DNA of 24,031 bases from an uncultured Clostridia bacterium (GTDB lineage: Bacteria; Bacillota; Clostridia; TANB77; CAG-508), in NCBI GenBank assembly GCA_934162615.1, contig CAKPJK010000020.1:1-24031 (forward strand), in the 5' to 3' direction. Below are positions 1 through 6,077 of this stretch, piece by piece. Made by a program: the position numbers and the translations under genes. The notes under the pieces are model-generated. The model had not been told where the DNA came from and did not search any database. It saw only the letters and a program-made list of their open reading frames with translations. The stretch's first letter is position 1. Every line of letters starts with the position of its first letter.

Positions 1-201
1 AAAGAAGTTCTAAAAACATGGTCAAGAGCTTCAACAATATATCCACAAATGGTTGGTCATACAATAGCTGTACATGATGGAAGAAAACACGTTCCAGTAT
101 ATATAGCTGAAGAAATGATCGGTCATAAATTAGGTGAATTTGCTCCAACAAGAACATTTAAAGGACACGCTGGAGACAAAAAATCAACAGTTAAAAAATA
201 A
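1..201 (+). CDS. rpsS: 30S ribosomal protein S19, C-terminal part
   Basis: The reading frame is open from base 1 to a TAA at 199-201 and encodes the last 66 residues of S19, a 30S head protein that works with S13 near the A and P sites. The hallmark stretch VYIAEEMIGHKLGEFAPTRT and the ending GHAGDKKSTVKK match the family. The start lies upstream of the window, so the gene is partial by truncation and not broken. It is followed by rplV, the normal S10-operon order. Confidence 0.97.
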   Translation, partial: KEVLKTWSRASTIYPQMVGHTIAVHDGRKHVPVYIAEEMIGHKLGEFAPTRTFKGHAGDKKSTVKK

Positions 202-217
202 GAAATACGATAAATAA

Positions 218-231
218 AGGTGTACCCACCT
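218..231 (+). other. Small hairpin between rpsS and rplV
   Basis: AGGTG (218-222) and CACCT (227-231) form a 5-bp stem with a TACC loop, ten bases upstream of the rplV ribosome binding site (AGGAGG, 241-246). No T-run follows, so it is not a terminator. Its role is unknown. Confidence 0.3.
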
Positions 232-254
232 AATAAAAAAAGGAGGTAAGAAAA

Positions 255-611
255 GTGGAAGAAACACTAGTAAAAGAAGCAAAAGCAACACTTAAATTTG
301 CAAGAATTTCATCTAGAAAAGTTAAAATAGTTGCAGATTTAATAAGAGGAAAAGATGTTGATGAAGCATTAGCAATAATGAAATTCACACCAAAAGCATC
401 ATCAGAAGTATTAGAAAAATTATTAAAATCAGCAATTGCAAACGCTGAAAACAATCATGATATGAAACATGAAAACTTATATGTTGCTGAAATATTTGCA
501 AACCAAGGTCCAACATTAAAGAGAATAAGACCAGCTGCAAAAGGTTCAGCAGTAAGAATTAGAAAAAGAACAAGTCATATAACAATAGTATTAAAAGAAA
601 AGGAGGCTTAA
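255..611 (+). CDS. rplV: 50S ribosomal protein L22
   Basis: L22 lines the peptide exit tunnel with L4 and contacts 23S rRNA. The 118-residue product is of usual length and carries the recognisable features KFARISSRKVKIVADLIRGK near the N terminus and, toward the C terminus, the tunnel hairpin region with RIRPAAKGSAVRIRKRTSHI. The start is GTG at 255, chosen because AGGAGG at 241-246 is 8 bases upstream and no better ATG exists. It sits 53 bases after rpsS, and its own 3' end contains the ribosome binding site of rpsC. Confidence 0.97.
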   Translation: MEETLVKEAKATLKFARISSRKVKIVADLIRGKDVDEALAIMKFTPKASSEVLEKLLKSAIANAENNHDMKHENLYVAEIFANQGPTLKRIRPAAKGSAVRIRKRTSHITIVLKEKEA

Positions 612-618
612 TTTAACC

Positions 619-1275
619 ATGGGTCAAAAAGTACATCCAACAGGTGCGAGAGTTGGTATAATAAAAGATTGGAACTCTAAATGGTATGCAGATTCAAAAG
701 ATTTTGCAAATTATTTAGTAGAAGACCAAAAAATACGTAAATTTTTAAAGAAAAAATTATATACAGCTGGAATTTCTAAAATAGAAATTGAAAGAACAGC
801 AAAAATGGTAAAAATTAATTTATACACAGCTAAACCAGGAATTATAATTGGTAAAGGTGGAGCTGGTGTAGAAGCATTAAAAGCAGAAGTTAGCAAATTA
901 ATAGGAAAAGATGTTAACTTAAATATCGTTGAAGTTAAAAACATCGATACAGATGCACAATTAGTTGCAGAAAATATTGCAGGACAATTAGAAAGAAGAA
1001 TTTCATTCAGAAGAGCTATGAAACAATGTATGCAAAAATCACTTAAAGCTGGTGCTTTAGGAATCAAAACTTCAGTATCAGGAAGATTAGGTGGAGCAGA
1101 CATGGCTAGAACTGAATTCTATAAAGAAGGAAACATTCCACTTCAAACTTTAAGAGCTGATATAGATTATGGATTTGCAGAAGCAGATACAACATATGGA
1201 AAAATCGGTGTAAAAGTTTGGATATATAAAGGAGAAGTTCTTCCTACTAAGAAAATGGAAGGAGGAGACCAATAA
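619..1275 (+). CDS. rpsC: 30S ribosomal protein S3
   Basis: S3 forms part of the mRNA entry channel of the 30S subunit. The 218-residue product begins MGQKVHPTGARVGI, typical of the family. It has a KH-type RNA-binding domain with the GIIIGKGG loop at about residues 74-81, and the C-terminal S3 domain with GRLGGADMARTE and the YGKIGVKVWIYKGE signature. The start ATG at 619 follows AGGAGG at 601-606, which lies inside rplV. The stop codon overlaps the rplP start by one base (TAATG), pointing to translational coupling. Confidence 0.98.
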   Translation: MGQKVHPTGARVGIIKDWNSKWYADSKDFANYLVEDQKIRKFLKKKLYTAGISKIEIERTAKMVKINLYTAKPGIIIGKGGAGVEALKAEVSKLIGKDVNLNIVEVKNIDTDAQLVAENIAGQLERRISFRRAMKQCMQKSLKAGALGIKTSVSGRLGGADMARTEFYKEGNIPLQTLRADIDYGFAEADTTYGKIGVKVWIYKGEVLPTKKMEGGDQ

Positions 1276-1715
1276 TGCCATTAATGCCAAAAAGAACAAA
1301 ACATAGAAAAGTACAAAAAGGTAGAATGAGAGGAAAAGCAACAAGAGGAAATAGAGTTACAGACGGAGAATACGGAATACAAGCTGTAACAGCAGGTTTA
1401 ATTACAAGTAATCAAATCGAAGCAGCCAGAATTGCTATGACTCGTTATATAAAAAGAGGTGGAAAAGTTTGGATTAAAATATTCCCAGACAAACCAATAA
1501 CATCTAAACCAATCGGTACTCGTATGGGTAAAGGTAAAGGTGCTCCAGAATATTGGGTAGCTGTAGTAAAACCAGGAAGAGTAATGTTTGAAATCGCTGG
1601 TGTACCAGAAGAAACAGCTAGAGAAGCCTTAAGACTTGCAATGAATAAACTACCTAATAAAACAAAATTCGTTGCTAGAGAATCTGAAAAGGTAGGTGGA
1701 AATGATGAAGATTAG
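1275..1715 (+). CDS. rplP: 50S ribosomal protein L16
   Basis: L16 helps shape the aminoacyl-tRNA site of the 50S subunit. The 146-residue product contains MPKRTKHRKVQKGRMRGKA, the TSNQIEAARIAMTRYIKRGGKVWI core and PIGTRMGKGKGAPEYWVAVVKPGRVMFE, all diagnostic. The ATG at 1275 is preferred over the one at 1284 because family members have residues before PKR and the GGAGG at 1261 is well spaced. It overlaps rpsC by one base and rpmC by eleven bases. Confidence 0.97.
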   Translation: MPLMPKRTKHRKVQKGRMRGKATRGNRVTDGEYGIQAVTAGLITSNQIEAARIAMTRYIKRGGKVWIKIFPDKPITSKPIGTRMGKGKGAPEYWVAVVKPGRVMFEIAGVPEETAREALRLAMNKLPNKTKFVARESEKVGGNDED

Positions 1716-1908
1716 TAAAATAAGAGAAATGTCTTCACCAGATTTAGAAAAAGAATTAGGTGAACTAAAAACAGAATTATTTAAATTAAAATTTAGTTTA
1801 GCTACAAACGGATTAGATAATCCAATGAAAATTAAAGAAGTTAAAAAAGATATAGCTAAAATAAATACTGTATTAACAGAAAGAAAAATAGCAGAAGCCA
1901 AAGCTTAA
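1705..1908 (+). CDS. rpmC: 50S ribosomal protein L29
   Basis: L29 is a small helical protein at the tunnel exit, next to the docking site for nascent-chain factors. The product (67 residues from this start) is MKISKIREMSSPDLEKELGELK followed by the conserved LFKLKFSLATNGLDNPMKIKEVKKDIAKI. Three in-frame starts exist: GTG 1696, ATG 1702 and ATG 1705. The last is chosen because L29 proteins usually begin MKxxxIRE and because the AGGTGG at 1694-1699 is then 5 bases away. It overlaps the end of rplP by 11 bases. Confidence 0.93.
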   Translation: MKISKIREMSSPDLEKELGELKTELFKLKFSLATNGLDNPMKIKEVKKDIAKINTVLTERKIAEAKA

Positions 1909-1910
1909 AG

Positions 1911-1972
1911 TTGGCAGACAAAAATTTTGAAAAAATTTTTGAATGACGATGAACGAACTGAGCGAGAGATTT
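1911..1972 (+). repeat. Hairpin + MNE-SE module, copy A (before rpsQ)
   Basis: The unit opens with TTGGCAGAC, then a 10-bp stem CAAAAATTTT / AAAATTTTTG (1919-1928 with 1932-1941) around a GAA loop, then ATGACGATGAACGAACTGAG. It closely matches copy C before rplR (5018-5085), including the flanking TTGGCAGA and TTTGTAAAAT. The CG-containing stretch stands out in this AT-rich DNA. The ATG at 1943 opens a 20-codon frame (1943-2005) that starts MTMNELSE. No ribosome binding site precedes that ATG, so translation is unproven. Confidence 0.75.
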
Positions 1973-2034
1973 GTAAAATTAAATTTGAAAAATTTAATTT
2001 TATGATGAACGAACGCAGTGAGAGAAAGGGAGGA
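1973..2034 (+). repeat. Hairpin + MNERSE module, copy B (before rpsQ)
   Basis: This is a tandem second unit. Its stem is a perfect 12-bp inverted repeat AAAATTAAATTT / AAATTTAATTTT (1975-1986 with 1990-2001), again around a GAA loop. Then follow ATGATGAACGAACGCAGTGA and the GGGAGG ribosome binding site of rpsQ. The stem sequence differs from copies A and C while pairing and loop are kept. The frame from 2002 reads MMNERSE and runs into rpsQ, ending at 2064. Confidence 0.75.
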
Positions 2035-2041
2035 TTCATAA

Positions 2042-2305
2042 ATGGAAGAAAGAAATCTTCGTAAAACTATGACAGGAACTGTAGTATCTGACAAAATGGA
2101 TAAAACAGTTGTTGTAGCAGTTGAAACAAGTGTTAGACACGACGTATATGGAAAAACAGTTAAAAGAACATATAAATTAAAAGCACATGACGAAAACAAC
2201 GAATGCCATGAAGGTGACAAAGTTGAAGTTATGGAAACAAGACCACTTTCTAAAGATAAGAGATGGAGAGTAGTTAGAATTGTTGAAAAAGCAATAATAA
2301 AATAA
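2042..2305 (+). CDS. rpsQ: 30S ribosomal protein S17
   Basis: S17 is a primary 16S rRNA-binding OB-fold protein in the 30S body. The 87-residue product carries the family signatures RKTMTGTVVSDKMDKTVVV and HDVYGKTVKRTYKLKAHDE, then EGDKVEVMETRPLSKDKRWRV. The start ATG at 2042 follows AAGGGAGG at 2027-2034. It is separated from rpmC by 133 bases, unusually far for this operon, and that space is filled by two repeat modules whose last part supplies the ribosome binding site. Confidence 0.97.
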   Translation: MEERNLRKTMTGTVVSDKMDKTVVVAVETSVRHDVYGKTVKRTYKLKAHDENNECHEGDKVEVMETRPLSKDKRWRVVRIVEKAIIK

Positions 2306-2324
2306 TGAAGGGAGAATAACCAAA

Positions 2325-2693
2325 ATGATACAACAACAAACAATTTTAAAAGTAGCTGATAACACAGGTGCAAAAGAAATTATGTGTATTAGATGTTTAG
2401 GTGGATCTTATAGAAAAACATCAAACATTGGTGATGTTATAGTTGCTTCAGTTAAAACAGCAACACCAGGTGGCGTTGTAAAAAAAGGTGATGTTGTAAA
2501 AGCAGTTATCGTTAGATCTAAAAAAGGATTAAGAAGACAAGACGGATCATATATAAAATTTGATGAAAACGCAGCGGTAATTATAAAAGAAGACGGAACA
2601 CCAAAAGGAACTCGTATATTTGGACCAGTTGCAAGAGAATTAAGAGAAAAAGATTATATGAAAATATTATCTTTAGCTCCAGAAGTTCTTTAA
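2325..2693 (+). CDS. rplN: 50S ribosomal protein L14
   Basis: L14 contributes to the intersubunit bridges and to the binding site for ribosome-silencing factor on the 50S subunit. The 122-residue product is full length and near consensus throughout: MIQQQTILKVADNTGAKE, then the L14 signature around CIRCLGGSYRK and GDVIVASVKTA, and the ending RELREKDYMKILSLAPEVL. The ATG at 2325 follows AAGGGAG at 2308-2314. It is the first gene of the classic spc segment. Confidence 0.98.
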   Translation: MIQQQTILKVADNTGAKEIMCIRCLGGSYRKTSNIGDVIVASVKTATPGGVVKKGDVVKAVIVRSKKGLRRQDGSYIKFDENAAVIIKEDGTPKGTRIFGPVARELREKDYMKILSLAPEVL

Positions 2694-2734
2694 TTTGTAA
2701 ATATCAGAAAATTTAAGAAGGGAGGCAATCTCTA

Positions 2735-3043
2735 ATGAGAATTAAAAAAGGAGATACTGTTCAAATCTTATCAGGAAATGATAAAGGAAAAACAGGAGAA
2801 GTACTAGAAGTAATACCAAAAGCTGACAAAATCGTTGTTAAAGGTGCTAACATCAGAAAAAAACATGTTAAACCAAGAAAACAAGGAGAAGAAGGCGGAA
2901 TAATATCAGTTGAAGTTGCTATACCAAGTGCAAAAGCAAACGTAGTATGCCCTAAATGTGGAAAAACTACAAAAGTTGGATATAGCGAAGAAAAAGGTGT
3001 AAAAGTTCGTGTTTGTAAAAAATGCGGTGCAAAATTAAAATAA
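2735..3043 (+). CDS. rplX: 50S ribosomal protein L24, zinc-ribbon form
   Basis: L24 is an assembly-initiating 23S rRNA-binding protein. Its N-terminal KOW motif is seen as RIKKGDTVQILSGNDKGKTG. The 102-residue product ends in a zinc-ribbon-like tail with CPKC at 72-75 and CKKC at 94-97, a variant common in Clostridia but absent from many other bacteria. The ATG at 2735 follows GGGAGG at 2721-2726. It is one of four ribosomal proteins here that probably bind zinc. Confidence 0.97.
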   Translation: MRIKKGDTVQILSGNDKGKTGEVLEVIPKADKIVVKGANIRKKHVKPRKQGEEGGIISVEVAIPSAKANVVCPKCGKTTKVGYSEEKGVKVRVCKKCGAKLK

Positions 3044-3071
3044 TAGTGAGTGAAAGGAGGACTAATACATA

Positions 3072-3611
3072 ATGGAAAAATTAAGAGAACAATATGAAAA
3101 AGAAGTAGTTCCAGCATTAATGAAAAAATTCAATTATAAATCAGTTATGCAAGTTCCAAAACTTGATAAAATAGTTATAAACATAGGTTTAGGAGACACA
3201 AAAGAAAATCCTAAATCATTAGAAAACGCAATGAACGATTTAAGCATTATTACAGGTCAAAAACCAGTAATAACAAAAGCAAGAAAATCAATTGCTGCAT
3301 TCAAATTAAGAGAAGGTGCAAACATAGGATGTAAAGTAACATTAAGATCAGACAAAATGTATGATTTTGCTTACAAACTATTCAATGTAGCACTTCCTAG
3401 AGTTAGAGATTTTAGAGGAGTTTCAGGAAATTCATTTGATGGAAGAGGAAACTACTCAATGGGTATAAAAGAACAATTAATATTCCCAGAAATCGAATAT
3501 GATAAAGTAGACAAATTAAGAGGTATGGATATTATATTCGTAACAACAGCTAATTCAGACGAAGAAGCAAAAGAATTATTAAAATTAATGGGAATGCCTT
3601 TTAAAAACTAG
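3072..3611 (+). CDS. rplE: 50S ribosomal protein L5
   Basis: L5 binds 5S rRNA and contacts P-site tRNA. The 179-residue product has the usual length and motifs: KLDKIVINIGLGDTKENPK, ITGQKPVITKARKSIAAFKLREG, LPRVRDFRGVSGNSFDGRGNYSMGI and the closing FVTTANSDEEAKELLKLMGMPF. The ATG at 3072 follows AAAGGAGG at 3053-3060, a slightly long spacing. It lies 28 bases after rplX in standard order. Confidence 0.98.
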   Translation: MEKLREQYEKEVVPALMKKFNYKSVMQVPKLDKIVINIGLGDTKENPKSLENAMNDLSIITGQKPVITKARKSIAAFKLREGANIGCKVTLRSDKMYDFAYKLFNVALPRVRDFRGVSGNSFDGRGNYSMGIKEQLIFPEIEYDKVDKLRGMDIIFVTTANSDEEAKELLKLMGMPFKN

Positions 3612-3634
3612 TCAAAAGGAGGAAATAAAAAACT

Positions 3635-3820
3635 ATGGCTAAAAAATCAATGAAAATAAAACAAGCAAGACCACAAAAATACAGCACAAGAGAATATAAT
3701 AGATGTAAATTATGTGGTAGACCACATGCATATATCAGAAAATATGGTATTTGCCGTGTTTGCTTTAGAGAATTAGCACATAAAGGTGAGATTCCTGGTG
3801 TTAAAAAAGCTAGTTGGTAA
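3635..3820 (+). CDS. rpsN: 30S ribosomal protein S14, type Z
   Basis: S14 is a 30S head protein that joins late in assembly. At 61 residues this is the short zinc-binding type, with CKLC at 24-27 and CRVC at 40-43 flanking the HAYIRKYG loop. It ends ELAHKGEIPGVKKASW, as in Firmicutes homologues. The ATG at 3635 follows AAAGGAGG at 3616-3623. A long hairpin element begins on the base after its TAA. Under zinc limitation such genomes often rely on a Cys-free S14 encoded elsewhere; none is in this window. Confidence 0.98.
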   Translation: MAKKSMKIKQARPQKYSTREYNRCKLCGRPHAYIRKYGICRVCFRELAHKGEIPGVKKASW

Positions 3821-3944
3821 AAATTCGATGAAATTAATCATCTTGCACATTTTCTTAATTAATAAAAAACTTCGACGTACAAACGTACGACTTCAGCTTT
3901 TTATTAATTTCAAAAATGCACAATATAATCAATTTCATCAATTT
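3821..3944 (+). repeat. Long hairpin element 1 (rpsN-rpsH spacer)
   Basis: This is a 124-bp imperfect palindrome. The outer arm AAATTCGATGAAATT (3821-3835) pairs with AATTTCATCAATTT (3931-3944), leaving one C unpaired. The middle arm AATTAATAAAAA pairs with TTTTTATTAATT. TGCACATTTT on the left faces AAAATGCACA on the right, and the tip is CGTAC-AAAC-GTACG. The same architecture and the motifs TGCACATTTT, TACAAACGTA and AAAAATGCACA recur at 10864-10990. It starts directly after the rpsN stop and has no terminal T-run. Confidence 0.85.
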
Positions 3945-4001
3945 AAAGAGCGAAAATAAAAAGCTATATAAATACTTTATAAAGAAAAGGAGGAAAAAGA
4001 G

Positions 4002-4400
4002 TTGAATACTACAGATCCAATCGCAGATATGTTAACAAGAATCAGAAATGCAAATACATCAAAACATAAAACAGTAGATATACCTGCATCAAAAATGAAA
4101 ACAGGAATAGCTGAAATATTATTCAAAGAAGGATATATTAAAGCTTACGAAGAAATAAAAGATGAAAATCAAGGAATCATCAGAGTTACTCTTAAATATG
4201 ACGAAAAAGGAAATAGAGTAATTGATGGATTAAGAAGAATCAGTAAACCAGGATTAAGAGTTTATGCTTCTAAAGAAGAATTACCAAAAGTATTAAACGG
4301 TTTAGGTATAGCTATAATCTCTACATCTCAAGGTTTAAAAACAGATAAAGAAGCAAGACAATTAGGAGTAGGTGGAGAAGTACTAGCATATGTATGGTAA
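4002..4400 (+). CDS. rpsH: 30S ribosomal protein S8
   Basis: S8 is a primary 16S rRNA-binding protein of the 30S platform, and in Escherichia coli it is the translational repressor of the spc operon. The 132-residue product starts MNTTDPIADMLTRIRNANTSKH and ends with the family signature ISTSQGLKTDKEARQLGVGGEVLAYVW. The start is TTG at 4002, supported by AAGGAGG at 3988-3994 and by alignment with the usual N terminus. A 181-base spacer containing hairpin element 1 separates it from rpsN. Confidence 0.97.
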   Translation: MNTTDPIADMLTRIRNANTSKHKTVDIPASKMKTGIAEILFKEGYIKAYEEIKDENQGIIRVTLKYDEKGNRVIDGLRRISKPGLRVYASKEELPKVLNGLGIAIISTSQGLKTDKEARQLGVGGEVLAYVW

Positions 4401-4458
4401 TATCCATTAAAAAGGCGAAAGCTATATGACATAATTCAAAAATAAGGAGGAAAAGAAA

Positions 4459-4995
4459 ATGTCAAGAATAGGAAATAAACCTATAACAGTACCTGATGGT
4501 GTAGAAGTAAAAATAGACGGACACAAAATTACTGTAAAAGGACCAAAAGGAACTTTAGAAAGAGAAGTACATAAAAATATTTCTTTAGAAATGAATGATA
4601 ATGTTATTAAAGTAACAAGAAAAAATGATGAACCAGCTAACAGAAGTTTACATGGTTTAACAAGAACTTTAATCAATAACATGATAATTGGTGTAACACA
4701 TGAATACACTAAAGAATTACAAATCAATGGTGTTGGTTACAGAGTTGCAAAACAAGGAACAGGAATAAACATGACTTTAGGATATTCTCATCCAGTAATT
4801 ATGGAAGCTCCAGAAGGAATTAATTTTGATGTTCCAAATGCAAATACAATTATCGTTAGAGGTATTGATAAAGAATTAGTAGGTCAAACAGCAGCAGTTG
4901 TAAGATCTAAGAGACCACCAGAAGTATATAGAGGTAAAGGTATCAAATATGCTGATGAAGTTATTCGTCGTAAGGAAGGTAAAACTGGTAAATAA
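4459..4995 (+). CDS. rplF: 50S ribosomal protein L6
   Basis: L6 sits near the factor-binding region and the sarcin-ricin loop of 23S rRNA. The 178-residue product shows MSRIGNKPITVPDGVEVKIDG, the first repeat with KGPKGTLEREVH, the second repeat starting GVGYRVAKQG, and the signature RGIDKELVGQTAAVVRSKRPPEVYRGKGIKY. The ATG at 4459 follows AAGGAGG at 4444-4450. The gap to rplR holds repeat module C. Confidence 0.98.
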   Translation: MSRIGNKPITVPDGVEVKIDGHKITVKGPKGTLEREVHKNISLEMNDNVIKVTRKNDEPANRSLHGLTRTLINNMIIGVTHEYTKELQINGVGYRVAKQGTGINMTLGYSHPVIMEAPEGINFDVPNANTIIVRGIDKELVGQTAAVVRSKRPPEVYRGKGIKYADEVIRRKEGKTGK

Positions 4996-5017
4996 AAATT
5001 CGAGCTAAATAAGGGAT

Positions 5018-5085
5018 TTGGCAGATAAAATTTTGAAAAAATTTTAGATGACGATGAACGAGCGAAGCGAGTGAAAGGAGAGTTT
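5018..5085 (+). repeat. Hairpin + MNERSE module, copy C (before rplR)
   Basis: TTGGCAGA is followed by a 9-bp stem TAAAATTTT / AAAATTTTA (5026-5034 with 5038-5046) with a GAA loop, then the 9-codon frame MTMNERSE-stop (5048-5074), then the AAAGGAG ribosome binding site of rplR. It matches copy A almost base for base through ATGACGATGAACGA. Compared with copy B, the codons for E, R and S differ only at third positions. The segment GAGCGAAGCGAG (5060-5071) reads the same backward (mirror repeat). Confidence 0.75.
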
Positions 5086-5090
5086 GTAAA

Positions 5091-5450
5091 ATGGTTAAGA
5101 AAACAGATAGAAAAATGGAAAGAACAAGAAGACATTTAAGAGTTAGAACAAAAGTATCTGGAACAAGTGAAAGACCAAGACTATGTGTATATAGAAGTAA
5201 CGCAAACTTATATGTACAAATCATAGATGATGTTGCAGGAAACACATTAGTTAGTTGTTCAACATTAGATAAAGATATAAAAACAAAACATGCTAATAAA
5301 GAAGCCGCTAAAGAAGTTGGAGCAATGATAGCTAAAAAAGCATTAGAAAAAAATATTGATACAGTAGTTTTTGATCGTGGTGGATACATTTATCACGGTG
5401 TAGTAAAAGAATTAGCAGAAGCTGCTAGAGAAGGCGGATTAAAATTCTAG
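5091..5450 (+). CDS. rplR: 50S ribosomal protein L18
   Basis: L18 binds 5S rRNA together with L5 in the central protuberance. The 119-residue product begins with a basic tail (KKTDRKMERTRRHLRVRTKV), continues with SGTSERPRLCVYRSNANLYVQIIDD and ends with VVFDRGGYIYHGVVKELAEAAREGGLKF, all typical. The ATG at 5091 follows AAAGGAG at 5074-5080 within repeat module C. It lies in normal order between rplF and rpsE. Confidence 0.97.
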   Translation: MVKKTDRKMERTRRHLRVRTKVSGTSERPRLCVYRSNANLYVQIIDDVAGNTLVSCSTLDKDIKTKHANKEAAKEVGAMIAKKALEKNIDTVVFDRGGYIYHGVVKELAEAAREGGLKF

Positions 5451-5476
5451 AATAAAAAGAGGAGGAATAAAAACCA

Positions 5477-5962
5477 ATGGAAGAAAAAAGCGAATTAAAA
5501 GAAAAAGTTGTTGCCATAAACAGAGTTGCAAAAGTTGTTAAAGGTGGTAGAACTTTTAGATTTAGTGCTGTAGTTGTAGTTGGTGATGAAAACGGACATA
5601 TTGGTGTTGGAAACGGTAAAGCAGCCGAAGTTCCAGACGCAATCAAAAAAGCTATGCAAGAAGCTAAGAAAAACTTAGTTGAAGTACCAATCGTTGATAC
5701 AACAGTTCCACATGAATTTGTTGGAAAATTCGGTAGTGCTAAAGTTTTATTAAAACCAGCTGCTGTTGGTACTGGATTAATAGCTGGAGGTAGCGTTAGA
5801 CCTGTGCTAGAACTTGCAGGATATAAAAACATAAGAACAAAAGTTATTGGAACAAACAATCCAAGAAACGTTGTTTACGCTACAATCGAAGGATTAAAAG
5901 CAATGCAAACAGCAGAACAAGTTGCTAAAAAAAGAGGTAAAAAAGTAGAAGAAATTTTATAG
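5477..5962 (+). CDS. rpsE: 30S ribosomal protein S5
   Basis: S5 is a 30S protein at the mRNA entry site that influences decoding accuracy. The 161-residue product has the double-stranded RNA-binding-like N-terminal domain (KVVAINRVAKVVKGGRTFRFSA, then VVGDENGHIGVGNGKAAEVP) and the C-terminal domain with PAAVGTGLIAGGSVRPVLELAG and GTNNPRNVVYATIEGL. The ATG at 5477 follows AGAGGAGG at 5459-5466. In most relatives rpmD comes next; here a 115-base non-coding stretch and then rplO follow. Confidence 0.98.
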   Translation: MEEKSELKEKVVAINRVAKVVKGGRTFRFSAVVVVGDENGHIGVGNGKAAEVPDAIKKAMQEAKKNLVEVPIVDTTVPHEFVGKFGSAKVLLKPAAVGTGLIAGGSVRPVLELAGYKNIRTKVIGTNNPRNVVYATIEGLKAMQTAEQVAKKRGKKVEEIL

Positions 5963-6077
5963 TAAAATACGAAATTTAGTAAAGGGAAAACACATTAACA
6001 TGGGGTAAGAATATTAAGTTCGTATAGTCCCATGGAAAAATGTACCCTGTTAAAGAAAGAGGAGGTGCAAGCGCAAA
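5963..6077 (+). promoter_or_regulatory. Candidate structured leader before rplO, in the place of rpmD
   Basis: No L30 frame exists here on either strand. Three complementarities compete. ATACGAA (5967-5973) pairs with TTCGTAT (6019-6025). CATGGGG (5999-6005), which lies in that stem's loop, pairs with TCCCATG (6028-6034), which would make a pseudoknot. Alternatively AACA+GGGTA (5997-6007 with a TG bulge) pairs with TACCCTGTT (6043-6051). The rplO ribosome binding site (GGAGG, 6061-6065) lies just after. This is a pairing argument made by eye; no known class is recognised. Confidence 0.4.

Noticed and set aside
1873..2373. Long minus-strand open frame opposite rpsQ and its leader
   Set aside because: It is the antisense shadow of an AT-rich gene; it has no ribosome binding site and a low-complexity Leu/Phe/Ser composition.
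4961..5389. Minus-strand open frame opposite rplR
   Set aside because: It overlaps a certain ribosomal protein gene completely and has no start signal or recognisable family.
5425..5859. Minus-strand open frame opposite rpsE
   Set aside because: Antisense shadow of a highly conserved gene, with no ribosome binding site.
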